Shown here piece by piece: positions 7,696-16,243 of a DNA stretch of 64,000 nt. A program made the translations under genes and the position numbers. Each line of letters begins with the position of its first letter. Position 1 is the stretch's first letter. Source of the DNA: Thalassospira lucentensis (GTDB taxonomy: Bacteria > Pseudomonadota > Alphaproteobacteria > Rhodospirillales > Thalassospiraceae); contig NZ_CP136683.1 in NCBI RefSeq assembly GCF_032921865.1, positions 1 through 64,000 of the forward strand, written 5' to 3'. The notes beneath the pieces were generated by a model. It made no database searches. It had not been told where the DNA came from and worked only from the letters and a program-made list of their open reading frames with translations.

Positions 7696-9488
7696 AATTC
7701 CGTTTCAGATATCCTCTATGCCTGTCTCTTGCCGCAGCCCTGATCGGATTGCCGCTGGCACAGGCACATGCCCAGGAAACGGGAAAAACCTGGTATGAAG
7801 AAATATGGGATATCATCTGGCCATCAGAAACGGGACAGGACCAGCTCCCTGAAGTCCCGGTCCAGACGCCGGACGAGAATTCGGGTGTTCTTCAGATAGG
7901 TGACTGGCCGGTCATATCCCTTGAGCGGTCAGAAATGACTGTCGAAGAGAATGCCGGCCTTCTTGAAATCCCCGTCAGAAAGGATCTTCTGACAGACCGC
8001 CGCGTATCGGTGTCCTATTCGGTTACGACCCCGGGTACGACTGAAGCCGTGATCGAGGATATCGGGGATGGCCAGATAGTGTTTCGGGGCGATCAGGATC
8101 TGCAGGTTATTCGTCTGCGTGTTCTGGATAATACGCAATTCAATCCCGGCCGGACGGCACTTGTGACCCTGTCTGACGTGATCGGGGGTGAAATCGGCCA
8201 GTCAACACTTCTGATCAATATCCTCGAGAACGATCCGGAGCCCGCACCGGAAAAGGACCCCGGTAAAATTCTGGCCGAACCGGCGGTTGTTGATTTTGGC
8301 GAACCCCTGTCAGGACTGATCGTCGAACGTACGGTTAAAATCACCAATAATGGTGAAGCCACGGTTTACATAAACAGGGTGGATGAAACATCTGACAATG
8401 TGAGCATCGAGTGGATGGATTGCGCCTCGACAAATCTGCTGCGCAATACAAGTTGTTCCATTGAATTGAGCTATACGGCCGGAACCGAACCGGTATCCGG
8501 ATCCCTTCTAGTCAGTGCGGAAACCGATACGGGTGTTCTGCGCCAGGCCATCAATCTGGAAGTCCCCCTGCAGGGACGAGTCACCAAACCGGTAGACCGT
8601 CGGGCCACTGATGAAGAGATCCGGATGCAAAGGATTTCCCGTGTCAGGGCGATGTCTGAACCTGATACGATCTCGACCGTCGAGATTCCCGTGGCTGAAC
8701 CGCCGAAAAAATACCGCATGTCGCAATCCGATATCAGCGATGAAAACAGCCCGGGACGTCGTCAGTTTGATTTTCCTGTCGATCTGAGCAGGGTTATCAC
8801 CACCTTTACGCCCATTCCCTGTGTCATTCAGGAAACTATCAACACCCAGCTTGCCGGGACAATCAGTTGCAAGATTGAACAGCCCATCCTTGGTCATCAC
8901 GCCGTGCGGCATGGCCGTGCCCTGGTATTGCTGGAACCGGAAACCATGGCCGAAGGTATTTATGAAACCCTGACAGAAGAAGGGCAGACGCGAACCAATG
9001 TCGCCTGGCAGAGATTCATGCGGCCTGATGGCAGTTCCCTTTATCTGAAGAACGGTTTTCCGGGCCGGGACGCCATGGGCCGCATGGGTCTGCACGGGCC
9101 GATCGAAAACCATGTCTTTGAAAAGGTTGTTTCACCGCTGGCACTTTCTGCGATCGTTGCGGGAGGAACGGAACTGCTTGCGGCCACGAACGGAACCCTG
9201 TCGGACGCCAGCCAGACCATCATTGTTGATGGTACGACACGTGTCATTGGCGACATGCTTGACCGGACCCTGAACCTTCCCTCGATCATGACCATTCCGG
9301 CCAGATCAAGATTGCTGATCAAGCCAACAACGGATCTGTACTTCAAGGAGACAGAAATCGTTGCACTCAATGATCCGGACGGGGTGATGCTCGAAGAGAC
9401 CAGGTCTGCAACGCAGGCAAGTGCCGATCCCCCTCTGGATGACCGGGGGGGAGGCCGAAGTCTGGCGGCCCCGCCAACCGTAAACTAG
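7692..9488 (+). CDS. virB10: VirB10 C-terminal domain fused to Calx-beta-like and Hydin-like domains
   Basis: A 598-residue protein. Residues about 356-570 are a VirB10/TrbI domain: the stretch starting FDFPVDLSRVI, the antiparallel beta-barrel and the conserved GRMGLHG-type region before the outer-membrane antenna helices. The N-terminus is unusual. It has a cleavable-looking signal peptide (LPLAQAHAQ, about 18-27) instead of a cytoplasmic tail and membrane anchor. Then come a Calx-beta-like repeat (about 65-185; VEENAG start, LxVLDNTQFNPGR end) and a choice-of-anchor/Hydin-type Ig-like domain (about 193-300; VVDFGEPLSG, KITNNGEATV). Normal VirB10 spans both membranes and senses ATP use by VirB11/VirD4; this one appears wholly periplasmic/outer membrane, so coupling must work differently (inference). 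Confidence 0.85.
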   Translation: MKFRFRYPLCLSLAAALIGLPLAQAHAQETGKTWYEEIWDIIWPSETGQDQLPEVPVQTPDENSGVLQIGDWPVISLERSEMTVEENAGLLEIPVRKDLLTDRRVSVSYSVTTPGTTEAVIEDIGDGQIVFRGDQDLQVIRLRVLDNTQFNPGRTALVTLSDVIGGEIGQSTLLINILENDPEPAPEKDPGKILAEPAVVDFGEPLSGLIVERTVKITNNGEATVYINRVDETSDNVSIEWMDCASTNLLRNTSCSIELSYTAGTEPVSGSLLVSAETDTGVLRQAINLEVPLQGRVTKPVDRRATDEEIRMQRISRVRAMSEPDTISTVEIPVAEPPKKYRMSQSDISDENSPGRRQFDFPVDLSRVITTFTPIPCVIQETINTQLAGTISCKIEQPILGHHAVRHGRALVLLEPETMAEGIYETLTEEGQTRTNVAWQRFMRPDGSSLYLKNGFPGRDAMGRMGLHGPIENHVFEKVVSPLALSAIVAGGTELLAATNGTLSDASQTIIVDGTTRVIGDMLDRTLNLPSIMTIPARSRLLIKPTTDLYFKETEIVALNDPDGVMLEETRSATQASADPPLDDRGGGRSLAAPPTVN

Positions 9489-9544
9489 AACGTTCAATAC
9501 TTTCCTTGCCGGGAACCAAATGGACATTTTGATGGAGGTTAGAA

Positions 9545-11902
9545 ATGCCTGTCCAAAAGGTTTGCCTGCGCGGAATTTTATTCGCATCCCTGCTGCTTAC
9601 GGGCCCGGTTGCCTGGGCACAGGAAACACCCGATCTGTTTAGTGAAGAGCCAGGCACTACGGACAGTTCCGCTGTTCCTGAAAGTTCCGGCTCTTCATCA
9701 ACTTCATCATCTGCAAGCTCTTCGTCTGGTTCCGGGTCATCATCGACGAATGATGAAACCCGGTTGAAGATGCAGCTGAGTTTTGTTGATGATGTATCGA
9801 TTGGCGAAGATCTTCAGGTGCGCGCAAAAATCACCGATCAGTCGATCGGTACAAAATCGATGCGCGACACGATCGAGCTTCTGGGGACCGTCAAGACGGG
9901 TGAAGCTGTCGACGGGCTTGTTCCATCAGCCATCACCTGGTCTCAGGTCATCCGGAAAGATACCTCGGCATCATCCCAGCTCTCTGACACCCTTGAATCA
10001 CGGTTTCGCATCGCCCAGAACAGTCCTGATGTAGGCGCCAACGAAACCGTCTATGCCGAGGGGGATGTGGACGGACTTGTTTCGGCGGCCATGGCATTGC
10101 TATCGGATGCCAATGCGGTTGCAAACACACCGGAAAGTACCAGCAAATCTTCTGGCTCTGAAGGCAGTGCCTCATCCTTCAAAACAGCCAGTAACAGTCA
10201 GGGAGATGATTCCCTGTTTGATAATATCGATATTCCGGAACCTGAAGAGAAAGTCGAGGCCCCCGACGATGTCGTCACCGAAACGACTATGGGTTGCGAT
10301 ATCAAGGTCGACCTTGAAGCCGGAGTGGCACGGGTTCAGTCGCAGGAAGTGCTAAACGGTAATCCGCAAGGTAACTGTGCGCCAAACGGCACCAATTATC
10401 CTTTGGCGCGCTCCTATGCCGGATGTAACGACATCGTCGACATGGATGCCAGAAAAGCCTGGGCGTCATTCAAGAGGTTCTATGTCAATGGTGGTGGAAC
10501 CAACCAGAATGTGGATACCGAGTGCCAGAAGGACGAGGAGCTGGTCTATGACATCTTCCAGAAGACCGACGAATGTACGATGGAAGTCGATCTGGTCAAT
10601 AATGTCGTCTATCAGCGCGGGAAATGGGTCTATCAGTCCAAAAACATCTCAAGCGCCTGGAACGAGATCGAAGTTACTTCCTGTCAGCGCGTAGAAGCAG
10701 CCAGTTCGCCTCTTGACCAGACCGAGCAGGGCTGTACGCCCCGCCACGACTTTGATGCAGGTGTCAGCTATCAGCAGACCAAATATTACTACATCGAAGA
10801 TGGCCAGCATAAAGTTGTCAGCGATTGCAATGACAGTGGTCTGACCTATTCGCATGTCAAGAACACTGATTATTGCGCGGATCTCGCACCAACCAATGCC
10901 CAGTTGTCGATGACGAACGGAACACGTGCCGTTTACAAACAGTTCCGGACCGAGATCGATATGGATGGCGAAATGGTTGCCATCACCGAATGCGCTCCCG
11001 ATCAGGCTCAGGGAACTGAAGTCTTTCAGGATCCGACCGGGTGTGACACGACCTTCTACCATTACATTTCATCAGGCCAGTCCTTTGGCTCCGGTCGCTG
11101 GAAGTACCAGTTCAGTGGTGAACCGGAAGTCGTTCTTTCGGAATGCCTGCAGGACAACGATATCGAGTTCACACACCAGGTTCGTATCGCGGATTATCAG
11201 AACAATGATGATGCACTGGTATCAACACCCAAGACCGAAATCTATATCGAGACATCGGGCGGCGAGGTGATTGTCTCACAGGCCCAGGTCCGCGAGGGGG
11301 CAGTTGAAATACCCTATGTCTTCCAGCAGGCCCTGGAAGTTGCAACTGGCGAGCTCTTTTATGAAGAAGAATCCTGTGAAAAATGGATGCGCCGTAACAA
11401 TGTCGAACGCTATTTGCGCGGCGACGGGGTATCGACATTTGACCGTGTCCTGGGCGAAGCTGAAGCACTCAGCCAGGGAGATGGCTGCGATGTCGTCATA
11501 AGTTGGGAGGAACCTGCAGAAACCAAATGGGCCGCACCAAGCTTTAGTAGTGGGCGTCGGACAGGAAATGTCGGTGGCTCCTACGCTCCGTGTGGCAGAA
11601 CGTCCGAGGGTTGGCGTTATGAAGCTAACCCCACAGAAAATATATGGAAGAGTGGTTCAGCTTCCAGTCCGAACCATTGTTCCTGGACGGATGCGTCCGC
11701 AGACAGGCGAATAGTGAGGGAGGATGGTGTACAAATCGGTGAAACCTCTACCAATTCGTGCCGTCTGACAGCCTCCGCACCTTCTATCAGGGAAACGAAC
11801 GGTGGTGAACTACTCGCCTACCGCTCCCCTGGCTATGCCGCGCATCGCCCGATGGACAATGCGGCCAAATCAGACTGTATGGGCGCATGGGGCTGGTGGT
11901 AA
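9545..11902 (+). CDS. Secreted Ser-rich, Cys-rich repeat protein in T4SS operon
   Basis: A 785-residue exported protein with signal peptide (cleavage near AWAQE), a Ser-rich spacer (about 36-75) and a long beta-rich region holding regularly spaced cysteines. Between about 250 and 620 a unit of roughly 60-75 residues recurs, each with a Cys near its start (GCDIKVD, ECTMEVD, GCTPRHD, GCDTTFY) and a second Cys after a W/Y-containing strand (SCQRVEA, DCNDSGL, ECAPDQA, ECLQDND). The C-terminus (about 640-785) is another Cys/Trp-rich segment. It sits between virB10 and virB11 and overlaps virB11 by one base. The layout recalls Cys-rich mating-pair stabilisers such as TraN, but no homology can be shown by eye; a surface adhesin or pilus-associated role is inferred. 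Confidence 0.65.
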   Translation: MPVQKVCLRGILFASLLLTGPVAWAQETPDLFSEEPGTTDSSAVPESSGSSSTSSSASSSSGSGSSSTNDETRLKMQLSFVDDVSIGEDLQVRAKITDQSIGTKSMRDTIELLGTVKTGEAVDGLVPSAITWSQVIRKDTSASSQLSDTLESRFRIAQNSPDVGANETVYAEGDVDGLVSAAMALLSDANAVANTPESTSKSSGSEGSASSFKTASNSQGDDSLFDNIDIPEPEEKVEAPDDVVTETTMGCDIKVDLEAGVARVQSQEVLNGNPQGNCAPNGTNYPLARSYAGCNDIVDMDARKAWASFKRFYVNGGGTNQNVDTECQKDEELVYDIFQKTDECTMEVDLVNNVVYQRGKWVYQSKNISSAWNEIEVTSCQRVEAASSPLDQTEQGCTPRHDFDAGVSYQQTKYYYIEDGQHKVVSDCNDSGLTYSHVKNTDYCADLAPTNAQLSMTNGTRAVYKQFRTEIDMDGEMVAITECAPDQAQGTEVFQDPTGCDTTFYHYISSGQSFGSGRWKYQFSGEPEVVLSECLQDNDIEFTHQVRIADYQNNDDALVSTPKTEIYIETSGGEVIVSQAQVREGAVEIPYVFQQALEVATGELFYEEESCEKWMRRNNVERYLRGDGVSTFDRVLGEAEALSQGDGCDVVISWEEPAETKWAAPSFSSGRRTGNVGGSYAPCGRTSEGWRYEANPTENIWKSGSASSPNHCSWTDASADRRIVREDGVQIGETSTNSCRLTASAPSIRETNGGELLAYRSPGYAAHRPMDNAAKSDCMGAWGWW

Positions 11903-13167
11903 TGGCAGGTATCTTTTCAGAAAGCCTGCTGAAAGCGTATGAGCCGCTGGGGCGGCTCATACATGCCCAACGCTGGCAGAAAAACGCAACGGAATGCACG
12001 ATCAACGGCCCCGAGAACGTCTATATCTATGTTGCCGGTCGGGGAAAGGTCTATCTCAAGAAAAAGGAAATCGAGTTTCTCGACCAGATCTATATCAACG
12101 ATCTGTTCCTGTCGCTTGCCAATGCCTACGGCGTGCGGTTCTCGCCCCAGATGCCGATCCTGGCCTGTAAAACACCTGACGGGGATCGCCTGCTCGGTAT
12201 TACCGGCCCGACGGTTGATGAAGATCATCTCGCCTGCTCGATCCGCATCAAGCGCAAGATTGATGTCAAATGGGAAGACTATCTCGGATATCTGCCCAAA
12301 GACGAAATGATCAGAAAAACAGATCGTATACGCCAGGCAATTGCGGATGGAAAAACCGTTCTTGTCCTGGGCGGAACCAATGCCGGCAAAACCACCGTTC
12401 TCAATCTGGCTGCGAAAGATGTCCCGATCCATAACCGGGTTGTAACGGTCGAAGATACCAGGGAACTTGATTTTGCCAATCCGGATCGCAGGCATCTGAT
12501 CTATTCGCGATATGACTCAAACCTGCGTGTGACGGCCGCAGATCTGATCGATGCGGTAGTACGCCTCAATCCCGACGATTTCTGGATGTCGGAGCTTTCC
12601 ATTCGAAATGCCGGCGCTGCCGTTCAGGTGATGGATACGGGCCACTCCTTCTGTGCCACAAGCCATGCCAATTCGCCAATTGACGGCTTGCGAGGCTGGC
12701 GCCGGCGTGTCGCTCTTGGCGGCGGCGCCGATGTCGAGCTCGGCGCCATGATGGATCTGTTTGCCGACAACGTCGATCTGATCATTCAGGTAAAACAGAT
12801 GAAAGGGGAAAACGGGGTTTCCGATGAACGACGCATAACCGATGTGGTCAGCGCCAAGGAAGCACTGGATCGCCGTGAGGTTCGGGAAGAGCTGCGCAAT
12901 GAGCCTGTTTTCCCTGGCATGCCGGAACCTCAGGAAATGCGCCGGGTTGTTGAAGCGATGAATGCCGGCAAACCGCTGAGCGAAACACAGGAAGAAGCGC
13001 TTAAAATTACGGCCGCCATCTTCTCCTTGTTCCGTCCTGCCAACAACAATCCGGGTCTCGTTCAGCGCCATGAACCCTCGCTCGACCCGATCGAGCAAAT
13101 GCAATTGTCAGCTCCACGGCCGATGACCGAAAGCGACGGGCCGGTCTTTCAGGAGGTCGCATCTTGA
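11902..13167 (+). CDS. virB11: VirB11 hexameric T4SS ATPase
   Basis: A 421-residue VirB11/PulE-family ATPase on the cytoplasmic face of the channel. The ATG at 11902 (TAATG overlap with the previous stop) was preferred over one 15 nt upstream. Walker A GGTNAGKT lies at about 157-164, the Asp box VEDTRELD follows, the Walker B-like region reads NPDDFWMSEL at about 223, and the His box GHSFCATSHANS at about 246. The Walker B tail has SELS where most family members have GEIR, a mild divergence. A C-terminal extension of about 70 residues after the ATPase core is rich in Pro/Glu. Confidence 0.93.
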   Translation: MAGIFSESLLKAYEPLGRLIHAQRWQKNATECTINGPENVYIYVAGRGKVYLKKKEIEFLDQIYINDLFLSLANAYGVRFSPQMPILACKTPDGDRLLGITGPTVDEDHLACSIRIKRKIDVKWEDYLGYLPKDEMIRKTDRIRQAIADGKTVLVLGGTNAGKTTVLNLAAKDVPIHNRVVTVEDTRELDFANPDRRHLIYSRYDSNLRVTAADLIDAVVRLNPDDFWMSELSIRNAGAAVQVMDTGHSFCATSHANSPIDGLRGWRRRVALGGGADVELGAMMDLFADNVDLIIQVKQMKGENGVSDERRITDVVSAKEALDRREVREELRNEPVFPGMPEPQEMRRVVEAMNAGKPLSETQEEALKITAAIFSLFRPANNNPGLVQRHEPSLDPIEQMQLSAPRPMTESDGPVFQEVAS

Positions 13168-15650
13168 GCATGAAACAGAACAGGAAAACCGAAGCTCTTG
13201 ACAGGTATCACAGCTGGAACCGGAAAGCAGGGCACCTGACATTTTTCGGCCTGATCGCATCCGTTCTCCTTGCATGGCCGATCGATGCCCTCGTCTCCCG
13301 GGGACAGGAAGGCATGGTGATGCTGGCGACCGGTATCACAAGCCTCATTTCGCTTCTTCTTGGGGTCTTTGTCGCGAGAAAAAGCAGTGTTTACAACATG
13401 AAGGTTGCGCCTGTTGCCTGGTTCATCTGCCTGCTTCTTGTCTCCCTGTCCGTGGCAAGCGGCATAGCCTTCTGGATGATGGCCATGCGGGGACTTGCCA
13501 ATCAATGGCTGAATGATACGGGAAAATGGTTCCGGATGATGGCCTATGACCCGCTAAGGGTCATCATGTTCTATGAGCAATGGTTCAGAAATGCGTGGTC
13601 ATCCTGGACACCGGCACCAAAGGTCATGCTATGGATCGTCGGAACCTGCCTGTTGGCAACCATCATGATCCGAAAACAGAACCCCCATGACGCGCTGCGA
13701 ACCCTTCATGGCAATTCACGTATTGCCACCATGAAGGACCTCAAACGCTGGAAATGCTGGCGTGACAGCTATTTCAGCCCGAAAAACACCATGGCAACCA
13801 ACCTTCTCGATAAAGGAGGTATCGTTCTTGGCAAATTCAACAAACGATACCTGCAATCGAACACGACACTGACAGCGCTCGTGCTTGCCGCGCCGGGCTC
13901 GGGGAAAACATCAGGCATCGCCATCCCCACAATCCTGAATGAGCACATGCGCGACTGGTCATTTTTCATTTTTGACATCAAGGGGGAACTGTATCGCGAT
14001 ACCGCAGGTTATCGTTCCGGATGTTCCGCGGTTCTCAGGTTTGAACCCAGGGGGCGGAACGGGGCTCGGTGGAATCCGCTTTCCCCAACCCATAGCCTCC
14101 CGGATGGCGGTCGACTGAAATCGGCCCTGCAGGAGCTCGACAAGGCTCTTGGCAAGATTTACGGACGCTATGCGCTGGATGCACGTGTCCGTCTTCTTCA
14201 GGAAATCAGCCATAATAACGATTGGGGCCTATGGCTTGAGAACGAGCCCGGGTCACTTTCCCCAATCGCAAACACCTCCGCGCCGATCCGCGACATCATG
14301 CGCAACGAGGTTGCGCCGATTACCCGGGAAATCGCGATCATGCAGGCCAGCCGGGAGAGCTATATCCAGAAATTGTCCTTTGGTCTGGTTCCTGAACCGC
14401 CAGGAGGTGGCGGGGGAAACAGCAAACACTTTATCGACCGTGCCCGATCTGCCGGCTTTGCACTGATGGGCTATACCATTGCATATTGTGAAGAGCAGGG
14501 GATGGAGCCCAATTTCGGCCGTCTGATCGATTTGTGGTCAAACGCTGTTGAGCAGCATGGCGGTTCGCATTCAGGTGACAAGCAGCAGGAAAGCAATGCT
14601 CTGGACGGGGCTTTGCAGTCAATGATCGACCGCTGCAACGAGAACGGATATCCGGACCGTGTCCGCCAGGAACTGATATCGCTTAAAAACACGCCTCAGG
14701 ACGAACGCGGATCCATCTTCTCCACCCTCGATAACGGTCTGGCGATCTTCAAACTGCAGACCGTGCGGGAACGGACCTCGACATCCGATTTCCGTCTTGA
14801 TGACATGCGCGGCATGAAGGGCAAGGACGGCAAGGAGTATCCGGTAACGCTTTATATCACGGTTTCCCTGGAAGATATCAAACCGATGGCCCCCATCCTT
14901 GTCATGCTGACCGAAGCCATGCAGGCCCGTCTGATCTCCCAGGATGCGCAATCTGTGAAGTCGGCCCGCAAGGTTCTCTTTCTGCTCGACGAATTCGCGC
15001 AGTTGCCGAAAATGGCAACGCTTCTTTCCAGCCCGGCTGTCGGCCGCGGTCAGAAAGTGGGGAACCTGCTGATTGCGCAGTCTTATGGGCAGATCCGTGA
15101 AACCTACGGGGCAGATGGCCTGAAAGCACTGCTTGATACCACTGAATGGAAGATCATTCTGCCTTTGTCCGATGGTTCGACGGCAAAGGAAATTTCTGAA
15201 ATGATCGGCAATGAAACGGTTTTCGAGCAAAGCGAAAGTTCGCACCGGATACGTCCGTTCGGTATGATCGGCGAGATGCTTTTCGGCCTGCTTGAAAGCT
15301 TTGCCGACAAGGAGGCACAGGTCAAATCCAATGATGTCAATGAAAGCCGGTCGCTGAAACCAAAACCGGTATTTTCTCCTTCCGACCTGATGTCATCGGA
15401 CACCGACAATACCTGGCGCGAAGGCCAGCAGATCGTGATGGCATATCGGCGATATAACCGGCCAATCGTCTGTGACACGCCGTTCTACTTCAAGGACAAG
15501 AAACTGTTACAGCGATCTCGCATTGCGGCTCCCATCCCAGATGACAATGAACCGTTTAACGGACAGGGTTTTTGCGGGGCTCTGGAACATCTGCGCGCCT
15601 CCACGGGGGGAGAGGGCCGAACGATCCAGTCCCTTCAGAAAGCCGCATAA
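13164..15650 (+). CDS. virD4: VirD4/TraG-type coupling protein
   Basis: An 828-residue type IV coupling protein that recruits substrates to the channel. Four hydrophobic helices fill the first ~165 residues (most VirD4 proteins have two). The ATPase domain has Walker A APGSGKTSG at about 242 and Walker B VLFLLDEFAQL at about 605, followed by the TraG-like region through about 770. The start is a choice: a TTG at 13164, 7 nt after AGGAGG and overlapping the virB11 stop, or the ATG at 13170; the TTG has the better spacing. Last gene of the T4SS operon, followed by a strong terminator. Confidence 0.93.
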   Translation: MSMKQNRKTEALDRYHSWNRKAGHLTFFGLIASVLLAWPIDALVSRGQEGMVMLATGITSLISLLLGVFVARKSSVYNMKVAPVAWFICLLLVSLSVASGIAFWMMAMRGLANQWLNDTGKWFRMMAYDPLRVIMFYEQWFRNAWSSWTPAPKVMLWIVGTCLLATIMIRKQNPHDALRTLHGNSRIATMKDLKRWKCWRDSYFSPKNTMATNLLDKGGIVLGKFNKRYLQSNTTLTALVLAAPGSGKTSGIAIPTILNEHMRDWSFFIFDIKGELYRDTAGYRSGCSAVLRFEPRGRNGARWNPLSPTHSLPDGGRLKSALQELDKALGKIYGRYALDARVRLLQEISHNNDWGLWLENEPGSLSPIANTSAPIRDIMRNEVAPITREIAIMQASRESYIQKLSFGLVPEPPGGGGGNSKHFIDRARSAGFALMGYTIAYCEEQGMEPNFGRLIDLWSNAVEQHGGSHSGDKQQESNALDGALQSMIDRCNENGYPDRVRQELISLKNTPQDERGSIFSTLDNGLAIFKLQTVRERTSTSDFRLDDMRGMKGKDGKEYPVTLYITVSLEDIKPMAPILVMLTEAMQARLISQDAQSVKSARKVLFLLDEFAQLPKMATLLSSPAVGRGQKVGNLLIAQSYGQIRETYGADGLKALLDTTEWKIILPLSDGSTAKEISEMIGNETVFEQSESSHRIRPFGMIGEMLFGLLESFADKEAQVKSNDVNESRSLKPKPVFSPSDLMSSDTDNTWREGQQIVMAYRRYNRPIVCDTPFYFKDKKLLQRSRIAAPIPDDNEPFNGQGFCGALEHLRASTGGEGRTIQSLQKAA

Positions 15651-15675
15651 TCACGTCCTTTCAACCAATCTTGTT

Positions 15676-15707
15676 AATGCCCCGATCTGGTGTCGGGGCA
15701 TTTTTTT
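15676..15707 (+). terminator. Rho-independent terminator of the T4SS operon
   Basis: A perfect 10-bp stem AATGCCCCGA / TCGGGGCATT with a 7-nt loop is followed by a run of seven T. It lies 26 nt after the virD4 stop and should end the virB2-virD4 transcript. Confidence 0.93.
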
Positions 15708-15776
15708 GCCTGGCGACCGCAATATGCAATCGATCATGAAAGAGTGATCGGTTAAACTTGGCAGGAAGGGGAACTG

Positions 15777-15884
15777 ATGACGAACCGAAAACGGGCACCC
15801 GAAAAAAAATTAGGCACATTCAGGCTTCCTGGCCGTCTCTATCAGGACAGGCGAATGAACGCCTCAAACAAAGGAGCTTGCTGA
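15777..15884 (+). CDS. Small basic peptide (35 residues) coupled to next gene
   Basis: A 35-codon frame starting at 15777 behind a good Shine-Dalgarno (AGGAAGGGG, 5 nt spacing) and ending in a TGA that overlaps the ATG of the next gene (TGATG at 15882-15886). The peptide is basic, starting MTNRKRAPEKK and ending NKGAC. Coupling suggests it is a leader peptide or a real small protein; coding status cannot be proved by eye. Confidence 0.45.
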   Translation: MTNRKRAPEKKLGTFRLPGRLYQDRRMNASNKGAC

Positions 15885-16189
15885 TGACTGTCGAATTGAA
15901 CGGGCCTCTAAGTTTCACCCTGCCGGAAGAACTTGATGAAAATGACAAGGTCATTACGCCCGAGCGCACAATTGAAGTGCCGGTTTCCGATCTCCAACTG
16001 GAGGTGCTGGACCAGTATGAAGGCTATACGGAAGGCAAGATTACCGGATATGTCGATGAAGTTGGCGATATTGAACTGACATACAGTGTCGATAACGACG
16101 CTACCAATCTTGAAATCGATACCGGCTATATCGATTCTGACATCACCTGTGATACGTCCGGTGTGAAACCTGCTCTCTCACCAGAGTAA
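15884..16189 (+). CDS. Small acidic hypothetical protein
   Basis: A 101-residue strongly acidic protein starting MTVELNGPLSFTLPEEL. The ATG at 15884 has AAGGAG 8 nt upstream and overlaps the stop of the 35-codon frame. The composition (many Asp/Glu, TYS/TGY strands, a beta pattern, one Cys) suggests a compact beta protein. It could be a DNA-mimic or an inhibitor of a basic partner, but that is only suggested by charge. It lies between two strong terminators, so it forms its own short transcript with the upstream peptide. Confidence 0.6.
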   Translation: MTVELNGPLSFTLPEELDENDKVITPERTIEVPVSDLQLEVLDQYEGYTEGKITGYVDEVGDIELTYSVDNDATNLEIDTGYIDSDITCDTSGVKPALSPE

Positions 16190-16211
16190 AACACCGTCGA
16201 GCCAGAACAAA

Positions 16212-16241
16212 AGAAACGGCCCCATCAGGGGCCGTTTTTTC
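16212..16241. terminator. Bidirectional terminator between convergent genes
   Basis: A perfect stem AAACGGCCCC / GGGGCCGTTT with an ATCA loop and T-run on the plus side; the minus-strand read also has T-rich sequence after it. It separates the plus-strand gene ending at 16189 from the minus-strand gene ending at 16244. Confidence 0.92.
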
Positions 16242-16243
16242 GT

